Assembly: GCA_942492965.1 (NCBI GenBank)
Contig: OW818656.1
Location: forward strand, 3,844,001 to 3,908,000
DNA from: Sphingosinicella sp942492965
GTDB lineage: Bacteria > Pseudomonadota > Alphaproteobacteria > Sphingomonadales > Sphingomonadaceae
Direction: 5' to 3'
DNA length: 64,000 nt
Under the pieces are notes generated by a model. That model saw nothing but the letters and a program-made list of their open reading frames with translations. It made no database searches and had not been told where the DNA came from. Position numbers and translations under genes: made by a program. This document shows positions 16,739 to 25,739 of this stretch, in pieces (the first letter of the stretch is position 1; every line of letters starts with the position of its first letter).

Positions 16739-18151
16739 TCAGGCCGAATAGTACATGTCGAATTCGACAGGCGAAGGCGCCATTTCCCAGCGCTGCACTT
16801 CGTGCATCTTCAGGTCGATGAAGCTGTCGATCATCTCGTCGGTGAAGACACCGCCGCGCGTGAAGACCTTGCGGTTCTTGTCGAGGTTGACGAGCGCCTC
16901 ACGCAGCGAGCCGCACACGGTCGGAACCTTCTTCAGTTCCTTTGGCGGAAGGTCGTAGAGGTTCTTGTCCATCGGCTGGCCGGGGTGGATGCGGTTTTCG
17001 ATACCGTCGAGGCCGGCCATCAGGATCGCGGCGTAGCAGAGGTACGGGTTCGCCGTGGCGTCCGGGAAGCGGAACTCGACGCGGCGGCTCTTCGGACCCG
17101 TGCCGTACGGAATACGGCAGGAGGCCGAACGGTTGCGGCTGGAATAGGCCAGCAGCACCGGCGCTTCGAAGCCCGGGACGAGGCGCTTGTAGCTGTTCGT
17201 CGAGGGGTTCGTGAACGCGTTCAGCGCCTTGGCGTGCTTGATGACGCCGCCGATGAAGAACAGTGCGGTTTCCGAAAGACCGGCGTAGCCGTCGCCCGAA
17301 AACAGCGGCTTGCCCTTCTTCCAGATCGAGATGTGCGTGTGCATTCCCGAGCCGTTGTCGTCCTTGATCGGCTTCGGCATGAATGTTGCCGTTTTGCCAT
17401 AGGCGTGCGCGACGTTGTGCACGACATACTTGTAGATCTGCATCCGATCGGCGGTCTGGACGAGCGTGCCGAAGGTGAGGCCAAGCTCGTGCTGCGCTGC
17501 AGCAACTTCGTGATGGTGCTTGTCCATGGGCAGGCCCATTTCGAGCATCACGGAGACCATTTCCGAACGCAGATCGTGGCACGGATCGACCGGCGCGACG
17601 GGGAAGTAGCCGCCCTTGGCACGCGGACGGTGGCCCATGTTGCCCTCGTCGTACTCGCGGCCCGTGTTGGTCGGCAGCTCGATGTCGTCGATCTTGTAGC
17701 CCGAGCCGGCGTAGCCGTTTTCGAAGCGCACGTCGTCGAAGACGAAGAATTCGGCTTCAGGGCCGACGTATGCGGTGTCGCCGACGCCGCTGTTGCCGAG
17801 GAACGCTTCGGCGCGCTTGGCGACCGAGCGCGGATCGGAGCCGTAGAGCTCGCCCGTCGCCGGATCGACGACGTCGCAGAACACGATCAGCATCGGCGTC
17901 GCCGAGAACGGATCGACATAGACCGCGTCGAGGTCAGGCTTCAGGATCATGTCGGACTCGTTGATGGCCTTCCAGCCGTCGATCGACGAGCCGTCGAACA
18001 TGATGCCGTCGGTCAGCATGTCTTCGTCGATCACGCCGGAGCACATCGCCATGTGGTGCCATTTGCCCCGAAGATCGGTGAAACGGACATCGAGCCACTC
18101 GATCTCCTGGTCCTTGATCATCTTCAGAATGTCGGCTGGTTTGTTCGCCAT
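16739..18151 (-). CDS. glnA: Glutamine synthetase, type I
   Basis: A 470-residue glutamine synthetase that makes glutamine from glutamate, ammonia and ATP as a dodecamer. Motifs include EWLDVRFTDLRGKWHH at the N-terminus, MFDGSSIDGW (the Asp latch), GPEAEFFVFDD, the PKPIKDDNGSGMHTH nucleotide site, and NLYDLPPKE with the adenylylatable Tyr. The ATG at 18151 is preceded by GAGGAAAGG. It lies 58 bases after glnB on the same strand, the usual alphaproteobacterial glnBA operon, which here has a sigma-54 type promoter. Confidence 0.97.
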   Translation of the reverse strand: MANKPADILKMIKDQEIEWLDVRFTDLRGKWHHMAMCSGVIDEDMLTDGIMFDGSSIDGWKAINESDMILKPDLDAVYVDPFSATPMLIVFCDVVDPATGELYGSDPRSVAKRAEAFLGNSGVGDTAYVGPEAEFFVFDDVRFENGYAGSGYKIDDIELPTNTGREYDEGNMGHRPRAKGGYFPVAPVDPCHDLRSEMVSVMLEMGLPMDKHHHEVAAAQHELGLTFGTLVQTADRMQIYKYVVHNVAHAYGKTATFMPKPIKDDNGSGMHTHISIWKKGKPLFSGDGYAGLSETALFFIGGVIKHAKALNAFTNPSTNSYKRLVPGFEAPVLLAYSSRNRSASCRIPYGTGPKSRRVEFRFPDATANPYLCYAAILMAGLDGIENRIHPGQPMDKNLYDLPPKELKKVPTVCGSLREALVNLDKNRKVFTRGGVFTDEMIDSFIDLKMHEVQRWEMAPSPVEFDMYYSA

Positions 18152-18209
18152 TACTCGCCTTTCCTCTTTTAACCCTGCTGGTGTGGAGTTGTTGCCCGGT
18201 TGTGATGGT

Positions 18210-18548
18210 TCAGATGGCTTCGCTGTCGCGCTCGCCGGTGCGGATGCGGTAGGCCGATTCGATCGTCGACACGAAGATCTTGCCGTCGCCGATGCGGCCG
18301 GTTTTGGCGGCACCCGCGATGGCTTCCACGGTGCGCTCGACGATGGCGTCGTCGACGACGACCTCGAGCTTCACCTTGGGGAGAAAGTCCACGATATATT
18401 CGGCACCGCGGTAAAGCTCGGTATGGCCCTTCTGGCGGCCAAAACCCTTGGCCTCGACAACGGTGATGCCCGACACGCCGACTTCGTGCAGCGCTTCCTT
18501 CACCTCATCAAGCTTGAAAGGCTTGATGATCGCCTCGATCTTTTTCAC
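18210..18548 (-). CDS. glnB: Nitrogen regulatory protein PII
   Basis: A 112-residue PII signal protein that senses 2-oxoglutarate, ATP/ADP and uridylylation state, and controls glutamine synthetase adenylylation and NtrB. It starts MKKIEAIIKPFKLDEVKEAL; the T-loop ELYRGAEYIVDFLPK contains the uridylylated Tyr51; GRIGDGKIFV is the C-terminal signature. It is first in the glnBA operon. Confidence 0.97.
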   Translation of the reverse strand: MKKIEAIIKPFKLDEVKEALHEVGVSGITVVEAKGFGRQKGHTELYRGAEYIVDFLPKVKLEVVVDDAIVERTVEAIAGAAKTGRIGDGKIFVSTIESAYRIRTGERDSEAI

Positions 18549-18607
18549 CTGGCTTTACCCCTTGAACGAATTCGATCTGCCCCGGATGGGGTATTGCCCT
18601 CGCGTAA

Positions 18608-18624
18608 CGCATGATCCGTGCCAG
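18608..18624 (-). promoter_or_regulatory. Sigma-54 (RpoN) promoter of glnB-glnA
   Basis: On the minus strand the sequence CTGGCACGGATCATGCG matches the -24/-12 consensus at all but two positions, with GG and GC ten bases apart as required. It lies about 60 bases upstream of the glnB ATG. NtrC activation is expected from the pathway, but I saw no clear NtrC site. Confidence 0.7.
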
Positions 18625-18727
18625 ATGCCGCAGCGCGGCAAAGCGCATTTTCAGGCAGTCTCCCGAGCGAACGCTGCACGACTTCCGGGCATCTTGCCTA
18701 AAAATTCAGCAGGGGTATGGGCCTCGC

Positions 18728-18756
18728 TTGACGGCAGGCCGGGGCACCCGTATGTG
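18728..18756 (+). promoter_or_regulatory. Promoter of tRNA-His
   Basis: TTGACG (18728-18733) and TATGTG (18751-18756) are separated by 17 bases, ending 18 bases before the tRNA. Confidence 0.6.
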
Positions 18757-18774
18757 CGCATCCTCATCGCGCGT

Positions 18775-18852
18775 GGCGACCGTAGCTCAATTGGTTAGAG
18801 CGCCGGTTTGTGGTACCGGAGGTTGCGGGTTCAATCCCCGTCGGTCGCCCCA
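18775..18852 (+). tRNA. tRNA-His (anticodon GTG)
   Basis: The acceptor arm GCGACCG pairs with CGGTCGC. An extra encoded G at -1 (18775) faces C73, the histidine identity pair, and CCA is encoded (18850-18852). The anticodon stem CCGGT/ACCGG carries the loop TTGTGGT, giving GTG. Confidence 0.97.
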
Positions 18853-18872
18853 TTTCCCAGCTTTTCCGCCCA

Positions 18873-21800
18873 TCAGTAGTCCTTCGACCAGCGCAGGTTG
18901 ACGCTGGTGCCGCCGAGCGTCGCGACCGACGAGAGGATCGAGAGCGCGCGCGTCAGCTCCACTTCGAGCTGCGTCGCGGTGTAGCCCTGCGCGTCTGTGG
19001 CGACCTCCACATAGACGCGATCGGTGAGGTACTCGCCCGCCGCGACGGCGGTTTTCTGGCCGGTGAGCTGGTTCGCCTCCATGATGCGCAGCCGATCAAG
19101 CCCGACCGCGCGGCGCACGGCGTTGATCGGGTTGATACCGCCGCCGCCGCCCTGCAGCGAGGCGACTGCTCCGGCGAGCTGCAGCGCTTCGGGCGCGGAG
19201 AGGTTCGAGATCGAGGTGCCGAAGAGCACGCGCGAGAGCACCTCGTCCTGCGGGAGCGCCGGGATTGACGAGAAGGCGATCTCGGGACGTTGGCCGGTGC
19301 CGCGGATGGTGATCGTGGCGGTGAGGCCCTCCACGCGCGCCTCGGCGGCGATATCCACCACCGGATCGGGCGGATAGGTGCCGGTGAAGCGCAGCTCGCC
19401 GCGTGTCAGCCGGAAGGTCTTGCCTGCGAACTCGTAGTCGCCGCGCACGAGTTCGGCGACGCCGCCGATGCGCGGCGCGGTTGCCGAGCCCTTGATGTCG
19501 AGGTTGGCGGACCATTCCGAATCGAGACCCATGCCGCGCACCATGATCTCGTTGTTGCCCTTTGCCTTTACGTCGAGCTGCCAGACCGTGGGCTCCGCCG
19601 CACCTTCGGTAACGAGCGGTTCCGCGCGCAGCAGCTCGGTGTTTTTCTCGCGCACGCGGAGCGCGGGAACCTCGGTCTGCGCGGTCTGCCCGATATTGAA
19701 GCGGGCCTTGTCGATCTTGACGTCACCCGAGATGATCGCGCCTTCCGGGCTGTTGCTGACCCGCAAGGGGCCGCTCGCGGTGGCGCGCAGGTCGTCGCGA
19801 TTGAGGATCAGCGCCGATTTCAGGATCATCGCGATCTCGATCGGGAAGCCGCGCGCGAACGAAAGGTCGATGCCGCCGCTACCCGAGATGCTGCCGGTGC
19901 CCGCCGTGCCTGAAAAGCCGGTGAGTTCGAGGCGCGAGCCGGTGAAGCGCCCATCGAGGCGGATGTTATCGACGACCGTGCCGGTGATCGCGCTTTCGAT
20001 GCGTGACGCACGCGAGCGCACGACGCCGGTGAGGGCGGGGTCGCCAAGCTCGCCGCTGATCTCCAGCGCCACCGCGATGTTGCCGCGCACGCTGAGCGCG
20101 CCGACGCCGGTCAAGGGCCACAGCATCTCGGCGGGGCCGCGCCAGCGGAGCTGGCCGGAGATGGGCGCCTTCATCAGGCGATCGAGCCAGGGGTCGTCGA
20201 TGCTGCCGGGGATCGACAGCAGGCGGCCCTGCAGGATGCCGAGGCGCTGGCCGTTATCGAGGAAGGCGGCGCGCATCACTGCCTTGTTCGCTTCGAGCTG
20301 CGCGACGACCGCGAGGTCGACGGGCTTCGAGAAGGCCTCGGTCGCGCGCGTGAAATCGGTGACGCGCAGCTTCGCCGTACCGCGCGGCAGGCCGCCCGAG
20401 GGGAAGATCATGTCGATGCGGCCGCTCGCAGTGCCTGTGAAGTTCATGCCCGGCAGCGCGAGCTGAAGCAGGCCGAGACCGGCGGCATTGAGATCGGTGG
20501 TGAGGCTGATCGTGTCGCCGAACGTGCCGCTGATCCGCGCGGAACCCGACGGCAGGTTGAGCACGACGGGCGCAAGCTGCCAGCCGTTTTCCCCGCGTTC
20601 GAGGCGTGCGGGCGCCGCGAGCGCGAATTTCTGACGGGCGATCGTGCCCTGGCTGGTGATGATGACGCTTTCGGGATCGAAGCTTGCCGCAAGATCGAAC
20701 GTGAAGGGCGCGCCGCGCTCGCCGGTGGCGATGAGCGCGGCGGTGCCTTCGCCCGCCTGCATTTCGAGCGTGCCCTTCAGCGTCTTCAGGAGCAGCGCCG
20801 ACTGCTTCAGGCCTTCGATATCGAAGCGGCCGGAGACTTCGGCGCCGGCCTCCCGGAGCACGATGTTGCCGTCTACCCAGCCGCGCCGGATGGTGGTGCC
20901 GCCGCCGAAATCGAGCCGCGCGGCACGCGCGCCGAGATTAGCGTCGATGCGCTGCACGCCGTCTTCGGGCGACAGGCGGATTTTCCCTGAGATGCCGGTG
21001 CCGCGCACATCGAGCACGCCCGAGACTGCCGGTGCGCCTTCCACCGCGCGGAGGGGGCCTGCCGCCGTGAGCCCGGCGATCTCGGCGGCTTCGATATCGT
21101 AGACGGTCTGCGGCGCGCCGGTGAGGATGCGGCCGCGCGCGCGCGCCGGGCCTGCCACCGTGTCGGCAAGCGCGGTGAAGACATAATTCTCGCCCTGCGG
21201 CGAGAAGGTGGCGCGAATGTCGCGAAGCTCGATGCCCGCCGCGTAGCTTTTGACACGTATGCGCGCTTCGGGGCGCGTCACGAGGCCGCCGAGTTCCACC
21301 TCCATCGGGCCGTAGCGCTGCGAGACGGCATTGCCGTTGAACCGGATGCGCTGGTCCATCGCATAGGTGCCGCGCCCGGTGACGCGCATGTCGGGCGAGG
21401 TGAGCACGGCGTTCGTGAAGGTGACGAGGCCGTCTGGCGCGCGGTCTATGTTGGCGGTGGCGCGCGGGTTGCCCTGGAAGAGGAAGGTGAGCAGGCCGTT
21501 GTCGAGACGCGTCATCGCGGCGTTGACCTTGCCGCTGATCCGCAGGCGATTGCCGGCGCGTGCGTCGGGTTCGAACAGCAGATTCGCCTTGATGTCCGCC
21601 ATGCCGAGGCCGGGGATGACGTAGCGCGGCACCGACCCGTCCGCGTTCACGCTGTAGCGGCCTGTGCGCGTCTCGATGCGGAGGTCGGCGAGCGCTGTGA
21701 CGCGGTCGCTCGACAGCTTGAGTGCCTTGCCGGTGATGTACGGGCCTTCGAGCGCGATGACGCCGGTGATGCGCGGGTTGGTGGCGAGGGCCTCGACGAG

Positions 21801-23084
21801 TTCGCCGAGCCCGGTGACGCGCAGCGCGCGCGCCTCGACGGGAACGGCGAGCTTGTCCTTCGGGAGTTCGCCCTTGCCCGTCACCTCGACACGGTCGATC
21901 CGCGTGGTGCCGATGGCGAGCCAGTTGGCGGACAGGCGGTAATCGACGAGCGGGCGCGAGAAGGGGCCGTCGAGCGTCATGGCAAGGCGCATGTCGTCCG
22001 CCGTCATCGTCGAGATGAGCGCCTTCGGTTGGCGCACCGAGGCGCCGACCGAGACGGTGCGGAAGCGGGATTCGGCGAGATCGACGGCGCCGTCGAGTTC
22101 GAGGCCCACCGAGGGGGAGACGATCGAGGCGCGGCCTTCGATCACGCGCTCGGCGATCGTCGCGGCGGCGTCCACCTCGATCGACGGCGAGCCGAACTTG
22201 CGGACGATGCCGCCGATGGCAAGGCCGGGGGAGGCGGTGCCCTTGAGCGCGAAGCGGCCGTCGTCGGCGCTGAGCGCGAGGTTCATCAGCGGGGCGTCGC
22301 CAAGCGTGCCGACGGCGGTGCCGCGCCACTTCTGCCAGCTGCCTTCGCCTTCGATCGTGGCGACGAGCGGCTGATCGAGGCCGAGGATGCCGCCGACGAC
22401 GCCGCCTGCGGGCGCCACGAGGCGGCCTTCGATGTCGAACACCTTGTCGTCGGGCCGGGCATCGACGCGGGCGACGAGCGCGTCGCCGCCGGTGCGTGAG
22501 GACGCGCGCAGCGCGGCGAGTAGGCGGCCGCTCGCGATGTCGGCGCCGCCGTCCGCGGAGATCTGGTGGCGCTTGCCGAGCACGGGGGGTTCGAGCGTCA
22601 GATTGCCGATCTCGAAGCGTCCGACATAGATGTCGTAGTTCGGGAGGATCGGCTTTTCCTCCTCGCTCGGGATCAGCTTCGGCACCTTGAGCAGCCGTGC
22701 CTCGGGCACGACGAGCTTCACGATATGGAGCCGGCGGCTGAACACCGCCTGCGGGCGCCAATCAAGCTCGACGCGCGGGGCTTCGAGGAAGCGGCCTTGC
22801 GGGTCCGACAGTGTGAGACCGTGGACGACGGCGGCGCCGTAAAGCGAGCCATCGATCCGGTCGATGCCGATGCGCAGCCCCGATTCGGGCGTGATGCCCA
22901 TGACACGCGCGACGAGCCAGACGCGGCCCCGATCCGTATCGAGCACGGTGAGCGCGGCGGCGATGAGGAGCGCGAGGCCGACGGCGATGGCGGAGAGCCA
23001 GAGGAAGCCGCGCATCGCATAGGTCCAGAACGGGCGGCTCAGCACCTCGTCCTCGATCTCCTCGATGATGCCGTCGCGCTCCAT
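18873..23084 (-). CDS. tamB: Translocation and assembly module subunit TamB
   Basis: A 1403-residue inner-membrane-anchored protein that spans the periplasm. It works with TamA in outer-membrane protein insertion, or in lipid transport in current models. One N-terminal transmembrane segment (about residues 25-48) is followed by a very long, low-complexity beta-rich region and the DUF490 C-terminal domain. That domain includes VLSRVLFGTSISNLSAPEALQLA and ends LRWSKDY. Its ATG overlaps the tamA stop as TGATG, so the two are coupled. The length is typical. Confidence 0.95.
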   Translation of the reverse strand: MERDGIIEEIEDEVLSRPFWTYAMRGFLWLSAIAVGLALLIAAALTVLDTDRGRVWLVARVMGITPESGLRIGIDRIDGSLYGAAVVHGLTLSDPQGRFLEAPRVELDWRPQAVFSRRLHIVKLVVPEARLLKVPKLIPSEEEKPILPNYDIYVGRFEIGNLTLEPPVLGKRHQISADGGADIASGRLLAALRASSRTGGDALVARVDARPDDKVFDIEGRLVAPAGGVVGGILGLDQPLVATIEGEGSWQKWRGTAVGTLGDAPLMNLALSADDGRFALKGTASPGLAIGGIVRKFGSPSIEVDAAATIAERVIEGRASIVSPSVGLELDGAVDLAESRFRTVSVGASVRQPKALISTMTADDMRLAMTLDGPFSRPLVDYRLSANWLAIGTTRIDRVEVTGKGELPKDKLAVPVEARALRVTGLGELVEALATNPRITGVIALEGPYITGKALKLSSDRVTALADLRIETRTGRYSVNADGSVPRYVIPGLGMADIKANLLFEPDARAGNRLRISGKVNAAMTRLDNGLLTFLFQGNPRATANIDRAPDGLVTFTNAVLTSPDMRVTGRGTYAMDQRIRFNGNAVSQRYGPMEVELGGLVTRPEARIRVKSYAAGIELRDIRATFSPQGENYVFTALADTVAGPARARGRILTGAPQTVYDIEAAEIAGLTAAGPLRAVEGAPAVSGVLDVRGTGISGKIRLSPEDGVQRIDANLGARAARLDFGGGTTIRRGWVDGNIVLREAGAEVSGRFDIEGLKQSALLLKTLKGTLEMQAGEGTAALIATGERGAPFTFDLAASFDPESVIITSQGTIARQKFALAAPARLERGENGWQLAPVVLNLPSGSARISGTFGDTISLTTDLNAAGLGLLQLALPGMNFTGTASGRIDMIFPSGGLPRGTAKLRVTDFTRATEAFSKPVDLAVVAQLEANKAVMRAAFLDNGQRLGILQGRLLSIPGSIDDPWLDRLMKAPISGQLRWRGPAEMLWPLTGVGALSVRGNIAVALEISGELGDPALTGVVRSRASRIESAITGTVVDNIRLDGRFTGSRLELTGFSGTAGTGSISGSGGIDLSFARGFPIEIAMILKSALILNRDDLRATASGPLRVSNSPEGAIISGDVKIDKARFNIGQTAQTEVPALRVREKNTELLRAEPLVTEGAAEPTVWQLDVKAKGNNEIMVRGMGLDSEWSANLDIKGSATAPRIGGVAELVRGDYEFAGKTFRLTRGELRFTGTYPPDPVVDIAAEARVEGLTATITIRGTGQRPEIAFSSIPALPQDEVLSRVLFGTSISNLSAPEALQLAGAVASLQGGGGGINPINAVRRAVGLDRLRIMEANQLTGQKTAVAAGEYLTDRVYVEVATDAQGYTATQLEVELTRALSILSSVATLGGTSVNLRWSKDY

Positions 23085-25081
23085 CAGAACGCCTGCCCGA
23101 TGGAGACGTAGACGGCGACGCGGGAGTCGCCCTTCTGCCGGTTGAGCGGGGTGGCGACGTCGATGCGGACCGGGCCGAAGTTCGTGTAGTAGCGCGCGCC
23201 GATGCCGGCGCCGAACTGCAGGTCGCGGAAGCGCGGGTAGGGGCGGGTATCGATCTGGCCCGCGTCGATGAAGGGCACGATGCCGAAATTGCCGAAGCGG
23301 TAGCGCGCCTCCAGGCTGAACTCCATCAGGCTGCGGCCGCCGAGCGGATCGCCGTCTTCGTCCTGCGGTCCGACGTCCTGATAGCCGTAGCCGCGCACCG
23401 AGCCGCCGCCGCCCGCGTAGAAACGCCGCGACGGCGCGATGCGCGAGCGCGTGGCGCCGAAGATCGTGCCGACGCGCGCGCGTCCGGCGAACACGAGATT
23501 GTCCTCCATCATCGGCAGATAGGCCGAGCCATCCACCTGCGCGCGCGTGTAGCCGAAGAAACCGTCCTGGAACGACGCCTCGGGGCTCGCCCAGCCGGTG
23601 AGGCGGAAGCCACGCTTGGGATCGAGCAGGTCGTCGGTGCCGTCATAGGCGATCTGCACCGGCGCGGCGGCGATGATGAAGGTGCGAAGCGGCGCGAAGC
23701 CGGGCGCGATGCGCAGGCTGCGGTCACGCTCTTCGGAGGCCTGCAGCTCGGCGCCGAACCTGTAGGTCCACGCTTTCTGCCAGATGAGGTTGGTCTCGCG
23801 CTCGATGAAGGCGCCGAGGCCGAGCGTGCGCGCATAATAGGCCTCGCGGTCCTCGACGCTCGCCTCGACGCGCGCGGCGAGCGTGCGGTCGCGCTGCTTC
23901 CAGTTGGAGCGGCGGAGATCGGCGGACAGGCGCTGCTCCTGCGTGCCGAGCACGCCGCGGAACGTGACCTGCCCCTGCGGGCGGATGAGGTTCCGGTGCT
24001 GCCAGCTCGCCTCGACGCGGAAGCCGTCGGTGGTGCTGTAGCCGACCTGCCCGGCCAGCGTGCGCTGCGGGGCGGGGGTGAGCGCGACGACGAGGTTCAC
24101 CGGCACCGTGCCATCGGCCTGCGGTTGCTGGCGTTCCGGTGTGATGCTGACCGTGCTGACGAGACCGGTGGCGATGAGCGCGCGGCGAAGGTCTTCGATC
24201 TCGCGCGTGTCGTAGGGGTCTCCCGGCTTGAAGCGGGCGAGACGGCCGATGTGCTTGGCGCTGAACAGCGGGTCGCCATCGACGCGAATCTGGCCGAAGC
24301 GGGAATTGTCGCCGAGCTTCACATTCAGCGCATAGGTCGCCGTGCGCGTATCGTGATCGACGACGATATCCGGGCTTTCAACGTCCGCGAACGGGAAGCC
24401 GCTTTCGCCGAGACCGAGGCGAAGCCGGTCCAGCGCCGCGTTCACGTCGTTGGCGACGAGCGGCTGCTTTTCCTTGAGGTCGAGCTTCTGCTCGACGAGC
24501 GCGCGTTCCGCCTCGTCGTCCACGTTGATCTGGATGTCGCCAAGCGCGTAGCGCGGTCCCGTATCGACCGCGGCGGTGACCTGAACGCGGCCGTCGCGCG
24601 CGGCGGGATCGACCTCGATCGCGATCTCGGGATCGTAATAGCCCTCCGCACGGAGCAGGCGCGTCAGCAGTTCGGTATCGGTGCGCGCGCGGCGCTGAAG
24701 CTCGGCGAGCGACGGCACGGTCTTGCCGCGCCCGGCATAGAGCGCTGAAAGCGATTTGAACGCATCGGCGACCTTGAGGCGGCCGATCGGCCCCAGATCG
24801 AAATCATAGCGGAGATCGACGGGCGTTTCCTGCGTCTCCAGCGCGACGTCGGCGTCGGCGGCCTCTTCGGCGAAGAGGTCTTTCCATTCGTCCTCGATCT
24901 CGGGAAGCTCGGGGAGCGGGACGCGGGGGTTGGTTCGCTGGTCGCTCGCGTCCGCAGGATCAGCGGTATCAGGGGCGGGCGTTTCGCCCGATGCGGGGGT
25001 CGCAGGCTGCTGCGCCGCCGCCGGCGACGACAGGAAGAGCGCAATAGCCGCGATACTGGTGCCGATCAGCGCTCGATACAT
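23084..25081 (-). CDS. tamA: Outer-membrane assembly protein TamA (Omp85 family)
   Basis: A 665-residue Omp85 protein. A signal peptide ends at AAAQQ, followed by an acidic linker, POTRA repeats (for example ALLRAEGYYDPEIAIEVDP and SRFGQIRVDGDPLFSAKHIGRLARFKPGDPYD), and a C-terminal 16-strand barrel with the Omp85 signature GGGGSVRGYGYQDVGP. It ends in Phe. It is first of the tamA-tamB operon. Confidence 0.95.
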   Translation of the reverse strand: MYRALIGTSIAAIALFLSSPAAAQQPATPASGETPAPDTADPADASDQRTNPRVPLPELPEIEDEWKDLFAEEAADADVALETQETPVDLRYDFDLGPIGRLKVADAFKSLSALYAGRGKTVPSLAELQRRARTDTELLTRLLRAEGYYDPEIAIEVDPAARDGRVQVTAAVDTGPRYALGDIQINVDDEAERALVEQKLDLKEKQPLVANDVNAALDRLRLGLGESGFPFADVESPDIVVDHDTRTATYALNVKLGDNSRFGQIRVDGDPLFSAKHIGRLARFKPGDPYDTREIEDLRRALIATGLVSTVSITPERQQPQADGTVPVNLVVALTPAPQRTLAGQVGYSTTDGFRVEASWQHRNLIRPQGQVTFRGVLGTQEQRLSADLRRSNWKQRDRTLAARVEASVEDREAYYARTLGLGAFIERETNLIWQKAWTYRFGAELQASEERDRSLRIAPGFAPLRTFIIAAAPVQIAYDGTDDLLDPKRGFRLTGWASPEASFQDGFFGYTRAQVDGSAYLPMMEDNLVFAGRARVGTIFGATRSRIAPSRRFYAGGGGSVRGYGYQDVGPQDEDGDPLGGRSLMEFSLEARYRFGNFGIVPFIDAGQIDTRPYPRFRDLQFGAGIGARYYTNFGPVRIDVATPLNRQKGDSRVAVYVSIGQAF

Positions 25082-25165
25082 TACACGGGTCTAGCCGAAG
25101 CCGGCCCCGCGCCGGTAGGGGAATCTTGCTGGCTTTCCGTCTCGGCCTATCGGCTCATCGACGGA

Positions 25166-25375
25166 TCAGTGCACTTCGCCGACGACGTCCTCAAGCTGGA
25201 GCAGCATGATGGCACGCTCGACCTGCCGCCAGCGGCAGAAAAGGTTGAGATTGCCGGAATCGCGATAGCGATCGGCGATGGTCGCGGCTTCGACGACAGC
25301 GTCGTCCCCGAACTTGGCGATCAGGCTCGAGGCATCCTCGAGCGAACCGCGATCATGTATGGCAAGCAATTGCAT
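25166..25375 (-). CDS. Small conserved hypothetical protein
   Basis: A 69-residue soluble protein. The segment GNLNLFCRWRQVERAIMLL looks conserved and resembles short sphingomonad proteins of unknown role, but I could not check. The predicted start ATG 25375 lacks a strong ribosome site. No membrane segment or catalytic motif was seen. Confidence 0.55.
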   Translation of the reverse strand: MQLLAIHDRGSLEDASSLIAKFGDDAVVEAATIADRYRDSGNLNLFCRWRQVERAIMLLQLEDVVGEVH

Positions 25376-25552
25376 TGGAGACTACCCCCGCCTATCCTGT
25401 TCCTGCACCTCCACCAGCAAGGCTGATGCCAGAAGCCAATCGCCTGAATTCAAAGGGCTTTATTGTTTCACTGTCTGCATGGCATGTGCGGCCTGTTTCA
25501 GGACGGGACAGTTGGTGCAGAAATCGACCTGAAGGTATCGAAGGAATGAGAA

Positions 25553-25735
25553 ATGCAGGCTGAACGGCCGGGGCAAAACCAAAGCTCTCCCGCAGGACTG
25601 TTCATCGCGCTCGGGCTCTTTGCAGGCACGGGATTCGGTATTGCGTGGCATCAGGCCATGCTCGGCGCCGTCATCGGCATGGGTGCCGGAATTCTGCTTG
25701 CGATCGTGTGGACGGTGTTCAGGCGAAAGCGCTGA
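25553..25735 (+). CDS. Small membrane protein
   Basis: A 60-residue protein with two hydrophobic segments (roughly residues 14-30 and 34-54) separated by a short turn and ending in RRKR. This gives a two-pass inner-membrane topology with cytoplasmic ends. GGAATGAGAA precedes the ATG. It ends five bases before the TA of the second mobile element. Function unknown. Confidence 0.55.
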   Translation: MQAERPGQNQSSPAGLFIALGLFAGTGFGIAWHQAMLGAVIGMGAGILLAIVWTVFRRKR

Positions 25736-25739
25736 GCTT

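Noticed and set aside
20938..22761. Open frame of 607 codons in another frame over tamB
   Set aside because: It is Arg/Ala-rich and lies entirely within tamB, which has clear family features.
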